DNA of 51,645 nt, taken from contig CANGPW010000013.1 of NCBI GenBank assembly GCA_947456185.1, positions 1-51,645 on the forward strand. Direction: 5' to 3'. Source of the stretch: Bacteroidota bacterium (GTDB lineage: Bacteria; Bacteroidota; Bacteroidia; UKL13-3). The translations under genes and the position numbers were made by a program. Shown one piece after another: positions 41,732 to 50,446 of the stretch. A model generated the notes under the pieces. It saw nothing but the letters and a program-made list of their open reading frames with translations, did not search any database and had not been told where the DNA came from. How positions within the stretch are numbered: the first letter of the stretch is position 1; every line of letters starts with the position of its first letter.

Positions 41732-41880
41732 GTTACTATTTTATTATGCTACGATTTTAGTGCTTTAAAAACAAACGATTTAAACACTGTTTCAACATTT
41801 TTGAATTTTGTTGGTATAGTTATTGAAAACTAAGCTTTAGTAACACCATAAATATTTATTACTTTGCGAAACATTTTAAA

Positions 41881-43305
41881 ATGAAGAAACTTCATCAACT
41901 AATAATAAGCAGCTTCTTTCGCACATTTTTACCTACTATAGTGGTAGTAATGTTTATATTGCTTATGCAATTCATTTGGCTTTATGTTGATGAATTAGTA
42001 GGGAAAGGATTAGAATGGCAAGTAATTGCTGAGCTACTTTTTTACTGGTCAGCATCATTAATTCCTCAAGCATTGCCATTGGCAGTATTATTAGCTTCCA
42101 TTATGACTTTTGGAAATTTGGGCGAAACCTATGAATTAGTGGCTGCAAAAGCGGCCGGTGTTTCTATTTGGAAAATGTTTAAACCTATGTATTTTGTAAT
42201 GTTTGGAATTTCGTTATTTGGAATTTTTGTTTCCAATATTTTAATTCCTGTTGCTAACTTAAAAAGTAGAGCGCTTTTGTATGATGTGAGAGAAAAAAAA
42301 CCTGCACTAGCTATTACAGAAGGAGTTTTTTATAGTGGTATTCAAGGAATAACCATAAGAGTTGGCAAAAAAGACAAGAAAACCCAAGAAATGCAGGATA
42401 TAATTATTTATGATAAACGTGCAAACACGGCTCATTCTACTGTTATTTCAGCAAAAAAAGGAACCATGAGTTTAAGTAATGATGGCAGATTTTTGTTTTT
42501 TACTTTATTTGATGGAGCAAGATATGAGGAAATGGAAACACAAAAAAATTACTATAATTCTTTTCCTCATTCTAGTACATATTTTTCACAAGAAAAAATC
42601 ATGTTTGACTTAACGGTTTTTAACTTTAATAGAACTGATGAGGATTTATTTAAACATAATTATGAAATGCTGAATGTGATTCAACTTCAATATTACAGTG
42701 ATTCAATGAAACTTTTAAAATACATAAAAGCACTAGAATTAAAATCGTTTGTAAGACCCTATTATTTCTTTTTAAAGCAAGATACTTCTCAAAAAAACTA
42801 CACAGTTAATATAAGAGACTCTGTAAAAACAATGACTGATTTGTTTCAAAAAGGTTATAGAGATAATATTTTAAATAATGCTGAAAGCAATACTAGAACT
42901 GTTAAAAATGTAATTTCATATTCTTTAACTGAACGCAATGAAATTAATAAAAGTGCTGCTCGGTACGATATTGAATGGCATAAAAAATTTGTATTGGCAA
43001 TAGCCTGTATCATTATGTTTTTTATTGGTGCACCACTTGGTTCTATTATTAGGAAAGGTGGTTTTGGTCTGCCTGTTGTGGTATCTATTTTACTATATTT
43101 ATCCTATCATATTATTTCACTTTCAGGCGAAAAAGCTTCTAAAACATTGGCATGGAAACCTTTTCTAGGAATTTGGATTGGAATTATGATTTTAACACCT
43201 TTAGGATTTTTTCTTACCTATCAAGCTAGTAACGATAGTTCACTTTTTAACAAAGCAGTTTGGGTAAATATTTTCAAAAAAATTACTCAAAAAAATAATA
43301 AATAA
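41881..43305 (+). CDS. LptF/LptG-family LPS export permease
   Basis: 474 aa. YjgP/YjgQ family: three N-terminal membrane helices (~15-37, ~55-75, ~100-122) with IPQALPLAVLLASIMTFGNL and ETYELVAAKAAGVSIWKMFK (coupling region to the LptB ATPase). A periplasmic beta-jellyroll follows at ~130-360, and then three C-terminal helices (FVLAIACIIMFFIGAPLGSI, then RKGGFGLPVVVSILLYLSYH). It extracts LPS from the inner membrane as part of LptB2FG. LptF and LptG cannot be told apart by eye. A glycosyltransferase gene follows after 1 nt. Confidence 0.9.
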   Translation: MKKLHQLIISSFFRTFLPTIVVVMFILLMQFIWLYVDELVGKGLEWQVIAELLFYWSASLIPQALPLAVLLASIMTFGNLGETYELVAAKAAGVSIWKMFKPMYFVMFGISLFGIFVSNILIPVANLKSRALLYDVREKKPALAITEGVFYSGIQGITIRVGKKDKKTQEMQDIIIYDKRANTAHSTVISAKKGTMSLSNDGRFLFFTLFDGARYEEMETQKNYYNSFPHSSTYFSQEKIMFDLTVFNFNRTDEDLFKHNYEMLNVIQLQYYSDSMKLLKYIKALELKSFVRPYYFFLKQDTSQKNYTVNIRDSVKTMTDLFQKGYRDNILNNAESNTRTVKNVISYSLTERNEINKSAARYDIEWHKKFVLAIACIIMFFIGAPLGSIIRKGGFGLPVVVSILLYLSYHIISLSGEKASKTLAWKPFLGIWIGIMILTPLGFFLTYQASNDSSLFNKAVWVNIFKKITQKNNK

Positions 43306-43306
43306 A

Positions 43307-44509
43307 ATGAATATATTACAAATAACTCCTCGCTTTCCTTGGCCTTTAAAAGATGGTGGAGCACTATGTTATTTTAACTATGCAAAAGGTTATGGCGATG
43401 CAGGAAATAATTTAACTATAGCTTCATTAAATACCTCAAAACATTTTGTAAATTACGATGAACTTCCTATACATGTAAAGGCTTTAGGCGATATCCATTT
43501 AACTTATGTAGATAATCAATTGAAACTAGTTGATGCATTTTTAAACTTGTTTACAAATGAATCGTATCATGTAAATAGATTTATAAGTAAGGATTTTGAA
43601 GATCAATTGGTACAAATTTGTAATGAAAAAACTTTCGATGTTGTAGTTTTTGAAACCATTTTTGTAGCACCATATTTAGATATTATAAGAAAACACAGTA
43701 AGGCAATTTGTATTTTAAGACAACATAATGTAGAATATCAAATTTGGGAATCATTAGCATTTTTAGAATCTAATATTCAAAAAAAATGGTACCTTAAATT
43801 ATTGGCAAAACGTTTGTATAAATACGAAATAAAACAACTTAATAATTTTGATGGCATTGCTGCTATTACAAAAAACGATGCTGAAACATTCCTAAAAAGT
43901 GGTTGCACAAAACCAATTCATGTTTCTCCGTTTGGAATAAATTCAGACAAACTCATTATTGACAATACTAACCTTGAAATGCCAAGTTTATTTCACATTG
44001 GTTCAATGGATTGGATGCCAAATCAAGAAGCAATGAAATGGTTCATTGACAATGTTTGGTATGACCTTAATAATGAATTTCCACAACTTAAATTTTACAT
44101 TGCTGGACGCAATATTCCTAATTCATTTTTTGATTATAACAACCAAAATCACATTGCAGTTCTAGGTGAAATTGAAGATAGTATTAGTTTTATGAATGAA
44201 AAAGCTATTATGGTTGTTCCTTTATTTTCGGGCAGCGGAATTAGGGTTAAAATATTAGAAGGAATGGGTTTAGGTAAATGTATTATCTCTACACCGCTAG
44301 GTGCTCAAGGAATTGAAGCCATAAACGGAGAACATCTATTAATAGCTGAAACAGCTAAAGATTTTATTAGAATAATTAGTGAACTTATCAATAACCCAAG
44401 TGAAATAATCAGAATTGGAAAAAATGCACGTAGGTTAGTAAAAGAAAAATACGATAACAAAAAGATTGTTGCTGATACATTGGAATTTTATGAAGGTTTA
44501 AAAAAATAA
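43307..44509 (+). CDS. Family 4 glycosyltransferase
   Basis: 400 aa GT-B enzyme. The N-terminal domain starts ILQITPRFPWPLKDGGALCY with the glycine loop; FDVVVFETIFVAPYLD and LRQHNVEYQIWES follow. The C-terminal domain has LFHIGSMDWMPNQEAMKWFI, FYIAGRNIP, IAVLGEIEDSISFMNE and the donor-binding VPLFSGSGIRVKILEGMGLG, with the family's E-x7-E-like end (K-I-L-E-G-M...GAQGIEA). It starts 1 nt after the LptF/G gene, suggesting an envelope-glycan role. The acceptor is unknown. A bidirectional AT-rich terminator overlaps its stop codon region. Confidence 0.9.
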   Translation: MNILQITPRFPWPLKDGGALCYFNYAKGYGDAGNNLTIASLNTSKHFVNYDELPIHVKALGDIHLTYVDNQLKLVDAFLNLFTNESYHVNRFISKDFEDQLVQICNEKTFDVVVFETIFVAPYLDIIRKHSKAICILRQHNVEYQIWESLAFLESNIQKKWYLKLLAKRLYKYEIKQLNNFDGIAAITKNDAETFLKSGCTKPIHVSPFGINSDKLIIDNTNLEMPSLFHIGSMDWMPNQEAMKWFIDNVWYDLNNEFPQLKFYIAGRNIPNSFFDYNNQNHIAVLGEIEDSISFMNEKAIMVVPLFSGSGIRVKILEGMGLGKCIISTPLGAQGIEAINGEHLLIAETAKDFIRIISELINNPSEIIRIGKNARRLVKEKYDNKKIVADTLEFYEGLKK

Positions 44510-44546
44510 AAGTAAAAATACTCACTTTGAAATATTTTTACTTTTA
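44508..44546. terminator. Bidirectional AT-rich terminator
   Basis: 13-bp perfect stem AAAAGTAAAAATA (44508-44520) / TATTTTTACTTTT (44533-44545), 12-nt loop, between convergent GT4 and pruA genes. The stem begins at the end of the GT4 stop codon. Confidence 0.75.
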
Positions 44547-44552
44547 AAATAA

Positions 44553-46181
44553 TCACGCTTCTTTCATAAAGTCATATTCATATCTTTCTGGAGATAAAAA
44601 TGTTTCTTTAATTGTTCGCTGACTTACCCAACGCATTAAGTTAATCATAGCACCTGCTTTGTCGTTTGTTCCACTTGCACGTGCGCCACCAAATGGCTGT
44701 TGGCCTACAACTGCTCCTGTTGGTTTATCATTGATATAAAAGTTTCCAGCTGCATTTCTTAATTTAACTGTTGCTATATCTATAGCATACCTGTCTTGTG
44801 ATAAAATTGCGCCTGTTAATGCATAAATACTAGTGGTGTCAACTATTTCTAATGTCTCTTCAAATTGATCAGCCTCATAAACATAAATTGTTAAAACTGG
44901 CCCAAATAATTCTTCGCACATAGTCTTGTATTTTGGATTAGATGTAACTATAACTGTAGGTGAAATAAACCAACCTTTGCTTTTATCATATGTGCCGCCT
45001 GCAATAATATCACAACTTGAATCAGCTTTGGCTTCATCAATGTATTTTGCTAATTTATCAAATGACTTTTCATCTATCACTGCATTTACAAAATTTCTAA
45101 AATCTTCAACTGGTCCAACTTGAAAAGTGGCCATTTCTTTCAGCATTTTTTCTTTTACCTCCGACCACAAGTTATTTGGAATATAGGCACGACTGGCGGC
45201 AGAACATTTTTGTCCTTGGTATTCAAATGAACCACGAACCAATGCCGTTACCACAGCATTTATATTGGCCGAATGATGGACAACAATAAAATCTTTCCCA
45301 CCGGTTTCTCCTACTATTCTTGGATATGTTTTATATTTATGAATATTATTTCCAATAGTATTCCAAATACTTTGAAAAACACCCGTGCTACCTGTAAAAT
45401 GAATACCCGCAAAATCAGGATGATTGAAAACCACTTCAGCAGCCACAGGACCGCTTGGATATATTAAATTTATTACACCATCTGGCACACCTGCTAATTT
45501 AAAAACTTCCATTAAAACATTTGCAGAGTAAACTTGTGTGTTTGCTGGTTTCCAAACTATAACATTACCCATCATGGCTGCACTTGTTGGTAAATTGCCA
45601 GCTATAGCAGTGAAATTAAAAGGTGTCAATGCATAAATAAATCCTTCTAAAGGACGGTATTCAATTCTATTCCACATTCCTTTTCCAGATTGTGGTTGCT
45701 CGTTATATATTTGACTCATAAAATTTACGTTGAAACGTAAAAAATCTATGAATTCACAAGATGCATCAATTTCGGCCTGATAAGCATTTTTACTTTGGGC
45801 TAACATGGTAGCAGCATTTAATTTTGCACGGTAAGGACCTGCAATTAAATCTGCTGCTTTTAAAAATATAGCCGCACGTTGTTCCCATGTTAATGCTTCC
45901 CATTTAGGTTTAGCTGCCAAAGCAGCATTTATTGCAGCTGTTACATGGCTTTCATCACTTGCATGAAACTGACCTAACAAATGTTGGTGATCGTGTGGAG
46001 GACGCATATCAATCATGTTTCCACTTCTAACTTCATTGGCACCTATATACATAGGTACATCTATCTTTTTAGAGCGAGCTTCAACCAAAGCATCTTTTAA
46101 ATCTTTACGTTCTTTACTTCCTGGAGCATAATTTAAAACTGGTTCATTAACTGGAGTTGGAACTTTAAAAAATCCGTTCAT
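44553..46181 (-). CDS. pruA: 1-pyrroline-5-carboxylate (L-glutamate gamma-semialdehyde) dehydrogenase
   Basis: 542 aa, the length of the stand-alone, ALDH4-type enzyme rather than the bifunctional PutA. It oxidises glutamate semialdehyde to glutamate with NAD in proline catabolism. Marks: the N-terminal extension (FKVPTPVNEPVLNYAPGS), IYALTPFNFTAIAGNLPTSA, VIVWKPANTQVYSANVLMEV, HFTGSTGVF, RIVGETGGKDFIVV (general base Glu), YQGQKCSAASRAYI (catalytic Cys), FGPVLTIYVYE, and FGGARASGTNDKAG. No proline dehydrogenase gene is adjacent. The 283-bp upstream spacer is AT-rich and holds the terminator of the act operon. Confidence 0.95.
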   Translation of the reverse strand: MNGFFKVPTPVNEPVLNYAPGSKERKDLKDALVEARSKKIDVPMYIGANEVRSGNMIDMRPPHDHQHLLGQFHASDESHVTAAINAALAAKPKWEALTWEQRAAIFLKAADLIAGPYRAKLNAATMLAQSKNAYQAEIDASCEFIDFLRFNVNFMSQIYNEQPQSGKGMWNRIEYRPLEGFIYALTPFNFTAIAGNLPTSAAMMGNVIVWKPANTQVYSANVLMEVFKLAGVPDGVINLIYPSGPVAAEVVFNHPDFAGIHFTGSTGVFQSIWNTIGNNIHKYKTYPRIVGETGGKDFIVVHHSANINAVVTALVRGSFEYQGQKCSAASRAYIPNNLWSEVKEKMLKEMATFQVGPVEDFRNFVNAVIDEKSFDKLAKYIDEAKADSSCDIIAGGTYDKSKGWFISPTVIVTSNPKYKTMCEELFGPVLTIYVYEADQFEETLEIVDTTSIYALTGAILSQDRYAIDIATVKLRNAAGNFYINDKPTGAVVGQQPFGGARASGTNDKAGAMINLMRWVSQRTIKETFLSPERYEYDFMKEA

Positions 46182-46407
46182 ATTTTTTTGAAAATTATTT
46201 ATTGTTAGCGGTATTATGAATAAACATAATTAATTAAAAACTTATGCAAGTTTAGATTTATTTTTCTGAAAATTAGTTATGATAGTAGTTAATTTATAAA
46301 TACTAAATTTTGAATATTGAATTTTATAATTCATCCTTAATTAACTTTCATTGATTTCAAATGCTATAAGTTTATAAAAAATAAAATTTTTTTTAGTCTA
46401 AAAAAAT

Positions 46408-46441
46408 AAAAAAAACCTCAACTAATGCTAATTGAGGTTTT
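46408..46441 (-). terminator. Intrinsic terminator of the alternative complex III operon
   Basis: On the minus strand, AAAACCTCAA / TTGAGGTTTT (46412-46421, 46432-46441) with a 10-nt loop, followed by T8 and further T-rich sequence. It lies ~25 nt after the actF stop, ending the operon there. Confidence 0.88.
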
Positions 46442-46464
46442 GAATATGTTGTAAAATTAAAAAA

Positions 46465-47778
46465 TTAAACGCCTACATCGTGCAAAGCACTTTCATAAAT
46501 GAATGGGTGACGAGTTGGATATAAATTAGCTTTGGTTAGTGCTTTCATTACTACTGTAAGGAACAAACCAACAAAGAACAATAATAATCCTATTTCAATA
46601 AAGCCATAACCTTGGTTAGGAATTTCAATTGATCCAGTTGGATTATGTTCTGTAATAGCAGTAGGCAAATCCATAGCACCCGGCATTACCATTAAAAAAC
46701 AATCGTTCCAATGTCCTATTAATAAAGCTGCACCAACAATATATCCAACTTTTCTATTTCTTTTAGCATCTCTCATCATAAATATAAAGAAAGGAACTAC
46801 AAAGTTAAGCACTATGTTAATATAGAAACTGAATTGGTATGAACCAAACATTCTTTCGCGGTAATACACTACTTCTTCAGGAATATTTGCATACCAAATT
46901 AATAAAAACTGTGCAACCCACATGTAAGTCCAGAATACAGAGAAGGCAAACATAAATTTACCTAAATCATGTTGGTGTTCATCGGTTACAATACCTAAGT
47001 AACCTTTACCTCTTAAATACCAAACCAGTAAATATGTTACAGTTAAAGCACTTACCCAACCCGTAGCAAAGTTATAAATGGTAAAAATAGTAGAATACCA
47101 ATGTGCATCAATACTCATCATTAAATCCCAAGCTAACATGCTAAAAGTAAAACCAAATACTACTAAGAATACAGTTGATATTTTAAAGTTCTTGTCAAAA
47201 TTTTCAATACCACCCACTAAATCTTCATTGCGAGAATTGTTTCTGATTTTAGTAGCACAAAAAATCCAAAATGCAGTAAATAATATTAACCTCACCAAAT
47301 AAAATGGTTGTGACAAATACCAAGTTTTTTTAGCTAATAAAGGATCTGCTTCCATTACACCAGGGTGTGCCCAATGATAGATTCCACCATGTAACACATA
47401 AAAGTTTACCAATATGATAGTTACTAATATACCAGCACCAATGATCATATAAGTACTCATTGCCTCAGGAATTCTTCTAATAGCAACATACCATGATGCA
47501 TTACTTAATTGACTAATAACAACAAATATAATTGCACAAGTAGCAATGATAAAGGTAAAATAACTATCTATTAATAAATTAGCCCATAAACGTTTGGTAA
47601 CAAGCTGGTGCAAATCCTCAGCACTTAAATCCATTCCTTCAATCAATGGTTTATAAGTAAAATAACCCAAAATTGTTAAAAGTAAACCTACAATCATTAA
47701 ACCGTACGACCACTTTTTATTGCCTTCAGTTACTGTATATTTTTCTTCTTTAATTTCTATATGTGTATCGTGTGACAT
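46465..47778 (-). CDS. actF: Alternative complex III subunit ActF (membrane quinol:cytochrome c oxidoreductase subunit)
   Basis: 437 aa with about ten membrane segments. Marks: KKWSYGLMIVGLLLTILGYF, SQLSNASWYVAIRRIPEAMS, YVLHGGIYHWAHPGVMEADP, FSMLAWDLMMSIDAHWYSTI, FSVFWTYMWVAQFLLIWYAN, IPEEVVYYRERMFGSY and PNQGYGFIEIGLLLFFVGLF. This is the second large NrfD-like membrane subunit of alternative complex III, which oxidises menaquinol and passes electrons to cytochrome c or an oxidase. It is the last gene of the act run, 27 nt after actE. A terminator follows, so no cytochrome oxidase gene is co-transcribed downstream here. Confidence 0.93.
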   Translation of the reverse strand: MSHDTHIEIKEEKYTVTEGNKKWSYGLMIVGLLLTILGYFTYKPLIEGMDLSAEDLHQLVTKRLWANLLIDSYFTFIIATCAIIFVVISQLSNASWYVAIRRIPEAMSTYMIIGAGILVTIILVNFYVLHGGIYHWAHPGVMEADPLLAKKTWYLSQPFYLVRLILFTAFWIFCATKIRNNSRNEDLVGGIENFDKNFKISTVFLVVFGFTFSMLAWDLMMSIDAHWYSTIFTIYNFATGWVSALTVTYLLVWYLRGKGYLGIVTDEHQHDLGKFMFAFSVFWTYMWVAQFLLIWYANIPEEVVYYRERMFGSYQFSFYINIVLNFVVPFFIFMMRDAKRNRKVGYIVGAALLIGHWNDCFLMVMPGAMDLPTAITEHNPTGSIEIPNQGYGFIEIGLLLFFVGLFLTVVMKALTKANLYPTRHPFIYESALHDVGV

Positions 47779-47805
47779 AATTTTTTTTCAAATAATTAAT
47801 TCAAC

Positions 47806-48423
47806 TTATTTTTTAACTGTAGTATCAGCAACCGCTAAAACAGCAGTTGAAGTTTTAAAAGTATTGATATAATGGATTACTTGCCAAATTTGACTTGGAC
47901 TTAACACAGTACCATAAGCACCCATTAAATTTCTTCCGTATTTAATGGAGTAAAATGCTTTACCATCATTAATTGTTGGCAATCTTTCAGCATATGCAGG
48001 TACTTTTGGATATTTTCCATCCGCTACAATTGTTCCATTACCTTGTCCATCTTCGCCATGGCAAGGAGTACAATTAATGTTAAACAATCTTTTACCCTCA
48101 GCCAAATTATATAATGAAGCAGGTGCAGGATTTGTTAAAGATGAAGCCGCTTCATATCCCTCAGCGGTTTTTGCTAAATTATAAGTTGCAAAATCCAATT
48201 GACCACGTGCAATAGTATGTTCTGCAGGTAAACGCATGTTCATACCATTCGCATTAATCGCATTCGGTTTATCTACTTCCTGTGTTAATGGTTCATATGC
48301 AAATGAATGATACATATTTGGTGCATATTCCATTCCAGGATTATCGCCTCCAGCTGAACAAGAAGCAAATATTGCTATGCTTGAACTTACTAAAATTGCT
48401 ATGCTTATTTTATTTAATTTCAT
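47806..48423 (-). CDS. actE: Alternative complex III subunit ActE (monoheme cytochrome c lipoprotein)
   Basis: 205 aa from the ATG at 48423. A TTG five codons upstream would overlap actD and add nothing. The lipoprotein signal is KLNKISIAILVSSSIAIFAS with lipidated Cys22. The heme c site is C118-T-P-C-H122 in FNINCTPCHGEDGQGNG, and Met in IKYGRNLMGAYG is the probable axial ligand, with a closing QIWQVIHYINTF helix. It anchors on the periplasmic side and carries electrons out of the complex. Its start is 4 nt after the actD stop. Confidence 0.93.
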   Translation of the reverse strand: MKLNKISIAILVSSSIAIFASCSAGGDNPGMEYAPNMYHSFAYEPLTQEVDKPNAINANGMNMRLPAEHTIARGQLDFATYNLAKTAEGYEAASSLTNPAPASLYNLAEGKRLFNINCTPCHGEDGQGNGTIVADGKYPKVPAYAERLPTINDGKAFYSIKYGRNLMGAYGTVLSPSQIWQVIHYINTFKTSTAVLAVADTTVKK

Positions 48424-48427
48424 AGTA

Positions 48428-48955
48428 TTAATCTTCAAACTCCTTTTCTCTTATTTCTATTGCGCCTTTACTTTTCAATAATTCACTTAATTCAGCAATA
48501 TTTGTTTTATTTGGAATAACATCAACGGCAACAACAAATAAATCGTCAGTTACTCTTATGTCAATAATATCTGCATTTTTACCCCAAACCATTCTGTTTA
48601 CGTAAAAAAAACAAGCTACCATTCCAAAAGCTGTACATAATATTGATAATTCAAATGTGATTGGAATATAAGTTGGAATATGTAAAAACGGTTTTCCACC
48701 TACATTAATTTGCCAGTCAAAAAATGACACGTACGACTGTAATGTTAAAGCCAAGGTAATACCTGTCATAGCAAAAATGAATGCAGCAACAGTTAATCTT
48801 GATCTTTTAATTCCCATTACTCTGTCAATACCATGTATTGCAAATGGTGAATATACATCTCTTACTCTATAACCATCATGAATTAACTTTTTAGTTGCAT
48901 CATAAATGTGGTCAGGATCTTCATAAATTCCTAAAATTACTTTATTAGTGTCCAT
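48428..48955 (-). CDS. actD: Alternative complex III subunit ActD (DUF3341)
   Basis: 175 aa. DUF3341 protein with a cytoplasmic N-terminal part (GIYEDPDHIYDATKKLIHDG, YRVRDVYSPFAIHGIDRVMG), two membrane helices (~58-78 and ~103-122), and a C-terminal soluble tail (VTDDLFVVAVDVIPN). It is a structural subunit of the complex without known cofactors. It overlaps actC by 11 nt, indicating coupled translation. Confidence 0.94.
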   Translation of the reverse strand: MDTNKVILGIYEDPDHIYDATKKLIHDGYRVRDVYSPFAIHGIDRVMGIKRSRLTVAAFIFAMTGITLALTLQSYVSFFDWQINVGGKPFLHIPTYIPITFELSILCTAFGMVACFFYVNRMVWGKNADIIDIRVTDDLFVVAVDVIPNKTNIAELSELLKSKGAIEIREKEFED

Positions 48956-50393
48956 GAACTGAATCTCCTTTCGTTTCGTGAGCGTTATTTGACATTTTGT
49001 GATTGTTATTTAATAATTCGGTGTAATGTTTTTCTAATTCTAAAGCATGTTTTGTTTTTACAATACTTTTCAATTCAGCCATGTTGATAGCTGGTAAGAA
49101 TTTCATGAATAAGAAAAAGAAGAAAAAGAATAATCCAAATGAACCTAATAATATTCCAAATTCAATAATAGTAGGTGTGTACATTGTCCAGCTTGATGGT
49201 AAAAAATCTCTATGTAATGAGGTTACAATAATTACAAAACGCTCGAACCACATACCTATATTTACGATGATTGACATGATGAAAATAAACCATGGTGTTG
49301 TTCTTGCCCATCTTGACCAAAAAACTTGTGGTGCTAATAAATTACAACCCATCATGATCCAATAACTCCACCAATAAGGTCCAGTTGCACGGTTTATAAA
49401 TGCATATTGTTCGTATTCTACTCCTGAATATGCTGCCACAAAGAATTCAGTAATATAGGCTAAACCAACTAAAGTTCCTGTTAACATTACTACTCTACAC
49501 ATAGCATCTAAATGTTCAGTAGTAATATAATCTTTGTAATTTAAAACTTCACGGGCTACGATTAATAAAGTTAATACCATTCCAAATCCAGAGAAAATTG
49601 CACCGGCAACAAAATATGGAGGGAAAATAGTAGTATGCCATCCTGGTACCAATGAGGTAGCAAAATCCATAGATACAATTGAATGCACTGATAATACTAA
49701 TGGAGTAGAAATAGCAGCTAATATTAAACTAATTACTTCGTAACGATGCCAAACTCTCGTAGAACCATTCCAACCCATGGCAAAAAAGCCATACCAAAAT
49801 TTACGTGCTTTGGTAACAGCTCTATCACGAACTGTAGCAATATCAGGTATTAAACCAACATACCAAAATACCAATGAAACCGAGAAATAAGTTGAAATAG
49901 CAAAAACATCCCAAACCAATGGAGAGTTAAAATTAACCCATAAACTACCAAAAGCATTTGGCAATGGAATAGGCCAATAAGCTACCCACGGACGACCCAT
50001 GTGAGAAACAATAAACGATGCAGCACAAATTACAGCAAAAATTGTCATTGCTTCTGCAGAACGATTAATTGACATACGCCATTTTTGGCGGAATAATAAT
50101 AATACTGCTGAAATTAATGTGCCGGCATGACCAATACCTACCCAAAATACAAAGTTGGTAATATCAAAAGCCCAACCTACAGTTTTATTTAAACCCCAAG
50201 CTCCTATACCAACTAACATGGTGTAGGTAGTTGAAAATAGCCAAAGTGCTAATACTATTGATGATAAACCAAACCCAATCCACCATGCTTTTGATGGCTT
50301 GTTTTCAATAGGGCGAGTGATTTCCTTTGTGATATCACTGTAGGTTTTACCACCCGTTATGAGCATATCTCTTATTGGTGATTCGTATGACAT
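48945..50393 (-). CDS. actC: Alternative complex III subunit ActC (NrfD/PsrC-like quinol-binding subunit)
   Basis: 482 aa with about ten membrane segments. NrfD-family marks: TNFVFWVGIGHAGTLISAVL (conserved His near the quinol site), FRQKWRMSINRSAEAMTIFA, HMGRPWVAYWPIPLPNAFGS, LVHSIVSMDFATSLVPGWHT-type loop, PPYFVAGAIFSGFGMVL, and TEFFVAAYSGVEYEQYAF. It provides the menaquinol oxidation site. A long His/Asn/Glu-rich C-terminal tail follows the last helix. It lies 53 bp downstream of actB and overlaps actD. Confidence 0.95.
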   Translation of the reverse strand: MSYESPIRDMLITGGKTYSDITKEITRPIENKPSKAWWIGFGLSSIVLALWLFSTTYTMLVGIGAWGLNKTVGWAFDITNFVFWVGIGHAGTLISAVLLLFRQKWRMSINRSAEAMTIFAVICAASFIVSHMGRPWVAYWPIPLPNAFGSLWVNFNSPLVWDVFAISTYFSVSLVFWYVGLIPDIATVRDRAVTKARKFWYGFFAMGWNGSTRVWHRYEVISLILAAISTPLVLSVHSIVSMDFATSLVPGWHTTIFPPYFVAGAIFSGFGMVLTLLIVAREVLNYKDYITTEHLDAMCRVVMLTGTLVGLAYITEFFVAAYSGVEYEQYAFINRATGPYWWSYWIMMGCNLLAPQVFWSRWARTTPWFIFIMSIIVNIGMWFERFVIIVTSLHRDFLPSSWTMYTPTIIEFGILLGSFGLFFFFFFLFMKFLPAINMAELKSIVKTKHALELEKHYTELLNNNHKMSNNAHETKGDSVHGH

Positions 50394-50446
50394 GTAATTA
50401 TATTATTTTAAATTTTTAAATTGATTGATTATTTAATATTTATTTC

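Noticed and set aside
49081-49365. 94-aa plus-strand reading frame, Lys/Asn-rich, opposite actC
   Set aside because: It is antisense to a well-supported membrane subunit; its composition simply mirrors Phe/Leu codons of the actC helices, and it has no start context or family likeness.
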